This document shows positions 60,305 to 64,000 of a DNA stretch of 64,000 nucleotides, one piece after another. A program made the translations under genes and the position numbers. The notes under the pieces are model-generated. The model saw only the letters and a list, made by a program, of their open reading frames with translations. It made no database searches and was not told the DNA's origin. Origin of the DNA: Chitinophaga silvisoli (lineage in GTDB: Bacteria; Bacteroidota; Bacteroidia; Chitinophagales; Chitinophagaceae); NCBI RefSeq assembly GCF_003412465.1, contig NZ_QTJV01000016.1, forward strand, positions 89,992 to 153,991, written 5' to 3'. The stretch's first letter is position 1. Every line of letters begins with the position of its first letter.

Positions 60305-60787
60305 ATGAATAGAGAATTATATCGTGCATTAAAAGGGATAAATCCTAATGCTCTAAGTGAAGAGGATAAAGAAGAATTGTTGCGGTTTTTTGTTGTTACG
60401 GAAAACCACGGCATCAGAGATCAGATAGCCTTCATTTTTTCCGACATTAAATACAATAGAGCGATCCCTTTTATAATTGAAAAAATCAATGATGAAAAGT
60501 TGTACCATCACAATGGATCTTTGGTATTCGCCCTGGAGAATCTGGATGTCAGGGATTATTTCATTGAATTTGTAAAGATGGTCTGCGACATGGAGTATGA
60601 GCCAAGGTATCAGGCATTCGAACTTCTAATGAAATATGCACCTGGAATTTCGAGGGAAATCAGAGAAAAGGCATTGACAATGTTGGAAGAACGGCAGCAG
60701 CAATTAGAAGTTACGGATGCCGACAAAGGACCTGACAGCCCCTACAATTTTGTCAAGCATTCCATAAAATTGATAGAAGGGAAATAA
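60305..60787 (+). CDS. HEAT-like repeat protein, immunity-type
   Basis: 160 residues, helical, with pairs of antiparallel helices (FFVVTENHGIRDQIAFIFSDIKYNRAIPFIIEKI and FVKMVCDMEYEPRYQAFELLMKYA) that fit HEAT repeats. Acidic, cytoplasmic. Proteins of this size serve as immunity proteins in polymorphic-toxin loci; neighbours are consistent with it. Starts 16 bases after the IS remnant. Confidence 0.65.
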   Translation: MNRELYRALKGINPNALSEEDKEELLRFFVVTENHGIRDQIAFIFSDIKYNRAIPFIIEKINDEKLYHHNGSLVFALENLDVRDYFIEFVKMVCDMEYEPRYQAFELLMKYAPGISREIREKALTMLEERQQQLEVTDADKGPDSPYNFVKHSIKLIEGK

Positions 60788-60904
60788 AGCCAGTCCAATG
60801 ACTATTAGTTGCCTGAATAATAGAAATATTGAAAAACTGTCGTCAACAGGTTCGTCTTAAAGGGGTTGCTATTACTCAGACTACGAATGTCATGTCATGT
60901 CATC

Positions 60905-61234
60905 TCATCTGGTCTGATCTAAATATATTAAAACACCTGCATTCATTACAATTAGCGCTGATAAGATAATACTGAATTTTTGACCCAACTTGATGAGTTG
61001 GATTTTTCTTTTCAACTTCTCATTATTAGGATGCTCCTTAACTATTTTATTAAAATCAATTTTCTTAAAAAACCAATTGCCATCCAAAAATGATAAATAA
61101 CTATGCATTGTCATACTATTGGATTGATCAATCCAGTTATAATATATTATTTTTTTATTAACAACAACTATTTGTATGGCTATGATAAATAAAACAGAAA
61201 TTAGTATTACAGTAATCCCTAAAATTTTAAACAT
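60905..61234 (-). CDS. Two-TM membrane protein, uncharacterised
   Basis: 109 residues from ATG 61234 (MFKILGITVILISVLF). The longer frame to 61354 starts with an untypical hydrophobic run and is less likely. Transmembrane helices at about 3-25 and 85-105 flank a basic soluble segment. Function unknown; typical of small membrane immunity proteins. Confidence 0.5.
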   Translation of the reverse strand: MFKILGITVILISVLFIIAIQIVVVNKKIIYYNWIDQSNSMTMHSYLSFLDGNWFFKKIDFNKIVKEHPNNEKLKRKIQLIKLGQKFSIILSALIVMNAGVLIYLDQTR

Positions 61235-61542
61235 ACTATTAAATATTTTTGCTATTAGGTATAATTGATGCAGTAATTGAGGACACTGACACGTAGCAGG
61301 CAGAGGCAAAATTAATAATAATAAAATACTAACCGGTAATAGTCGCATTTCCATTATCGTATCTCATTATGCAAATCAGTGATGTATATAAAGTGGTATG
61401 TAACAATGCGACTTGGGGAGATTTGAATCGCAATATCGCTCATATCACTTTACATAATACTATTAATATTACTTTAGCCAACTGATCAGGCTCTCATCTT
61501 TTAGCCAAATTGCATCTTCAGTCCTTCACTGTACTTTCTTTG
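61235..61542. other. Intergenic stretch, nothing recognised
   Basis: 308 bases of A/T-rich sequence between the membrane protein and the quinone reductase gene. No frames of note and no strong hairpin. Confidence 0.4.
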
Positions 61543-62118
61543 CTAGTTAGCCTTTTGATGCTGTAGTGTCGCTAGCAGGGATACTATATTTTTAGTATGT
61601 TCTTTTGCCCTGGCCTTTAATTCATCTTCAGGAAGCGGGGGCTGTCCGGGCCCTCCGTGAGTTGACATGCTGTGAAGATAGATGGGGTCGATGTAGTTCA
61701 TTTGCGCATAGTAAGCTGTCTGCTCTATATTTTTGGTAAATTCATAAATCGTCCGGTGATGCTTTCCCGTAATTTTGTACTCTTCTTTTTGTGCTCCCGT
61801 GGTTAGGCTCAGAATGAAGTTTTTTCCTTTTAATTTGTCCCCTTTAGAGCCATATGCAAACTGGTATTCAAAAACTTCATCAAAATAGAGTTTTAAGATC
61901 GCCGGTAAATTCAGCCAATAAAATGGACATTGAAAAACAATCGTCTGATGACGTAATAAAGCTTCTTGTTCTGCTTTTATGTCAATTTTATAAGTAGGAT
62001 ATAATGCATGAATATCTCTGATCTCTAAATTTAAATTGCTGTTATTCAATTCTTCGATAATCGTTTTATTTGCAATTGATGCATCGAAATTCGGGTGTGC
62101 TAAGATAATTAATGCCAT
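61543..62118 (-). CDS. NAD(P)H:quinone oxidoreductase (flavodoxin-fold, KefF/MdaB-like)
   Basis: 191 residues. LIILAHPNFDASIANKTIIEEL is the phosphate-binding start, HQTIVFQCPFYWLNLPAILKLYFDEVF is the central motif and GKNFILSLTTGAQKEEY the glycine-rich loop of the flavodoxin_2 family. FMN/FAD-dependent two-electron reduction of quinones. Divergently placed to an HxlR regulator. Confidence 0.92.
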   Translation of the reverse strand: MALIILAHPNFDASIANKTIIEELNNSNLNLEIRDIHALYPTYKIDIKAEQEALLRHQTIVFQCPFYWLNLPAILKLYFDEVFEYQFAYGSKGDKLKGKNFILSLTTGAQKEEYKITGKHHRTIYEFTKNIEQTAYYAQMNYIDPIYLHSMSTHGGPGQPPLPEDELKARAKEHTKNIVSLLATLQHQKAN

Positions 62119-62156
62119 AATTCGGGTGACTTTTTTAAACTAAAAAACTGTAGTTG

Positions 62157-62164
62157 CAAAACTA
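62157..62164 (-). promoter_or_regulatory. Candidate -7 box for quinone reductase gene
   Basis: Minus-strand TAGTTTTG is an exact TAnnTTTG, 38 bases upstream of ATG 62118, within the divergent gap to the HxlR gene. Confidence 0.4.
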
Positions 62165-62221
62165 AGTTGAGGAGACTACCTTTACAATAACTAACAAGGT
62201 TGATAGGTTAAAATAGCGGTT

Positions 62222-62581
62222 ATGAACTATGTAAAATTGCAGAATAAAGTTTATCCCTGCCCTGTAAGTTTGGCCATGGATATGGTTGGAGGCAAATGGA
62301 AAGCGATTATCCTTTTTTATCTTAAAAATGGCGAAAAAAGATATAACGAACTTCATAAAGAAATTTTGTCGATAAGCGAAATGACATTGAGCCTTCAATT
62401 GAGACAGTTGGAAAAAGACGGATTGGTTACACGGAAAGTTTTTGGCAAAAAACCTCCTGTAAAGGTCGTATATAATTTAACCGATTTCGGGAAAACATTT
62501 ATCCCGGTTTTGGAGGCGCTTAATGAATGGGGGAAACAAATCGTGATAGAAAAAGGTCAGTTTATCAGCTTAGAACAATAG
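62222..62581 (+). CDS. HxlR-family transcriptional regulator
   Basis: 119 residues. CPVSLAMDMVGGKWKAIILFYL has the conserved Cys and the GGKWK helix; ISEMTLSLQLRQLEKDGLVTRKVFGKKPPVKVVYNLTDFGKT gives recognition helix and wing. It likely senses quinones or electrophiles through the Cys, as known for related QorR/YodB proteins, and controls the divergent quinone reductase. Confidence 0.93.
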   Translation: MNYVKLQNKVYPCPVSLAMDMVGGKWKAIILFYLKNGEKRYNELHKEILSISEMTLSLQLRQLEKDGLVTRKVFGKKPPVKVVYNLTDFGKTFIPVLEALNEWGKQIVIEKGQFISLEQ

Positions 62582-62989
62582 GTATTGGTAATTATTGTCC
62601 TGGAACACAGATTTGGATTTTGTAAGCTGTTTTCTTCCCTTAAAAGGGATCTCATCTTTAATATTGGCCAGGCCTATTACTAAGATTTTTGCTATTGATT
62701 CATTTATTAAGGGAATATATCTGCTTAATGAATACTGAGAAAGGGGCAGCCTCATAAATAAAAAATGAGACAGCCCAACTTACCAAACTATTGAAATCCT
62801 TATTTTCGAAGGACTGTATATCACCCAATTTCATCATCCACCATATCCATTCATTATAAGAATCGTCGATAGTAATACTGTGTAGATGTTATTGGCCATA
62901 AATAAAAACCAACTATATCCCAAACTGGAACCTCTACATGGCGTAAACAACCCTACACAATAACAGTTGTATGATTACTTCTTTAATTA
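62582..62989. other. Intergenic stretch with inverted repeat scar
   Basis: 408 bases. An imperfect inverted repeat, GGCAGCCTCAT (62745-62755) with ATGAGACAGCC (62765-62775), 8 of 11 paired, resembles an insertion-element end. No gene seen. Confidence 0.4.
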
Positions 62990-63397
62990 CTAAAAAAAGA
63001 AAATGGCAATCCATAATAAGACAACTGGTAAAAGCATGGAAATTAAAAAATAGCTAACAAATAGTTTTCCACCATAATAAGGATACTTTTCCAACAATCG
63101 CTCATACCGTTTATTTCTTAGTATCAACAAGTAGTTCAAAAGAACACAAGGCACGATAAATAAAAACACATAAGTGACTAGCGTATTTAAAGTCCCGGAT
63201 AAAAATGAAAAATGGACCTTGTAAAAGTAACTCTTAATTACATGCCGCTGCATAATTGCCATAAACAAAGCGAAATTGGAGGTCAACGCAATAGACATAA
63301 ATATCATACTCCCTACTGCCCAATCCCGCCTGGTATTGGGTTGGGATTTTGCACGTTTTATACAATCCACCCAAATTCTATAATATAATCCTATCAT
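62990..63397 (-). CDS. Three-TM membrane protein, candidate immunity protein
   Basis: 135 residues with three hydrophobic segments (about 27-50, 68-92 and 112-134). Charged cytoplasmic N-terminus (YRIWVDCIKRAKSQPNTRRDW) and a middle loop with RNKRYERLLEKYPYYGG. It directly follows the RHS-like fragment on the same strand (47-base gap), the usual place for an immunity gene. Family not recognised by name. Confidence 0.65.
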   Translation of the reverse strand: MIGLYYRIWVDCIKRAKSQPNTRRDWAVGSMIFMSIALTSNFALFMAIMQRHVIKSYFYKVHFSFLSGTLNTLVTYVFLFIVPCVLLNYLLILRNKRYERLLEKYPYYGGKLFVSYFLISMLLPVVLLWIAIFFF

Positions 63398-63444
63398 TTA
63401 TATTTCATTACTTAAAGCAAACAAATACTAAACAGTATCCACAC

Positions 63445-63803
63445 TCATCTATAATAATCTATTCCACTATGAAACCCATCATTATATTCCTGTTGAAGCT
63501 GAAAATCTGTTTCAAAATCTCCGGTAGCATTACCCAATATACTCAAATCATCAAAAGGTTGATAAATCATCCACCAATTTTGATATATACCTATTACCAT
63601 TCCTGCAATTTCTGCAAATTTCTCTATACCATCTACTACCGGGCCTGTGTATCCCGCCAGGACAATCCGGTAGTCATTACTCCAGTTGTACCCAATGTAA
63701 AGGATGCTTCATCTACTTTATTTATGTTTTTCCCGCCTCCTTCAGCATATTTATCAAAAATTTGCGCTCCTAATAAAGCATTATTAGCAACAGCAAGCCC
63801 CAT
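63445..63803 (-). pseudogene. RHS-type toxin C-terminal fragment, frameshifted
   Basis: From ATG 63803: MGLAVANNALLGAQIFDKY and NKVDEASFTLGTTGVMTTGL, then a frameshift near 63670 with continuation VLAGYTGPVVDGIEKFAEIAG and IYQNWWMIYQPFDDLS, ending HSGIDYYR at 63445. The glycine-rich, small-residue repeats are like the linker before the toxin of RHS proteins. The upstream core is absent, so it is a decayed cassette tail. Confidence 0.6.
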
Positions 63804-64000
63804 GGTAGTACCTTTAATTACGCTGGAAAGGTACAGGAAATTTGTGCTCTCGCAGATCTAACGGTACCAGCTCTAGTCGTTTTAGTTCTCTGAAAATATT
63901 AGGAGTCCTAAGTCAAGCTCTCGGTTGAGAGATGCTTGACTTAAGATAAACTATATCCCAAATTGTTTAATAATAACTTTTTTCCATTCAACGAACATCC
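63804..64000. other. Window end with an imperfect inverted repeat
   Basis: Arms TAAGTCAAGC (63909-63918) and GCTTGACTTA (63934-63943) with a partially paired centre. No T-run on either side. Might be a terminator or scar. No gene seen to the window end. Confidence 0.35.

Noticed and set aside
63349..63861. 170-codon plus-strand frame near the window end
   Set aside because: It is antiparallel to the RHS-like fragment and its membrane partner, which read as proteins; composition is low-complexity Ile/Tyr/Thr.

Overview
The window comes from a member of the Bacteroidota, most likely family Chitinophagaceae (Chitinophaga-like). The support is internal: a SusC/SusD pair under FecI/FecR-type control, LytS/LytTR two-component genes, several outer-membrane beta-barrel proteins, A/T-rich spacers with TAnnTTTG-type -7 boxes, and little use of Shine-Dalgarno sequences. 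No rRNA, tRNA or CRISPR array was recognised. About 0-48.7 kb reads as ordinary chromosome with intact, tightly packed genes. About 48.8-64 kb is accessory DNA with small orphan genes, broken genes, an IS remnant and debris that looks like toxin/immunity loci.

0-18.5 kb: an alpha/beta hydrolase cut by the window edge; a PPP-type phosphatase; an ECF42-like sigma factor with its DGPF/YCII partner and an AhpD-like protein; an HxlR/SDR/SnoaL redox locus; a LytTR/LytS pair; HPF; a YeiH exporter; an M2 peptidase; a Panacea-domain protein paired with a two-helix membrane protein; a Na+/H+ antiporter; a P-loop kinase next to a Thg1-like reverse polymerase; AAG glycosylase; a secreted protein; an acyltransferase.

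18.5-33 kb: a minus-strand operon of about 11.5 kb runs sigma factor, FecR, SusC (with STN domain), SusD, two glycerophosphodiester phosphodiesterases, a purple-acid-phosphatase-like enzyme and a diheme peroxidase carrying an imelysin-like N-terminal half. The simplest reading is surface capture of a phosphodiester or phosphomonoester ligand that induces its own uptake. 33-48.7 kb: a 1534-residue GH27-GH51 fusion enzyme and, 7 kb away, a GH43 enzyme (arabinogalactan-type activities); then thioesterase, methyltransferase, lipoamide dehydrogenase, TetR with two matching operators, a PP2C-like protein, DusB, another HxlR/nitroreductase pair, and a TetX-like flavin monooxygenase.

48.8-64 kb: two small orphan genes with a strong terminator; a four-gene minus operon with a DnaC-like ATPase and a putative HTH protein; divergent from it a small DNA-binding candidate, a stand-alone LytTR protein, seven 11-bp TCGAA repeats and an orphan 188-residue protein; then a TlpA redoxin behind a broken C39/VKOR-type gene, immunity-like proteins, a frameshifted lipoprotein, an IS3-type transposase remnant, a third HxlR/quinone-reductase pair and a frameshifted RHS-type fragment with a membrane partner. 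The best candidates for undescribed biology are the 50.8-55.2 kb LytTR/11-bp-repeat locus, the Panacea/2-TM pair, the kinase/Thg1 pair and the GH27-GH51 enzyme with its expanding 5-residue repeat.
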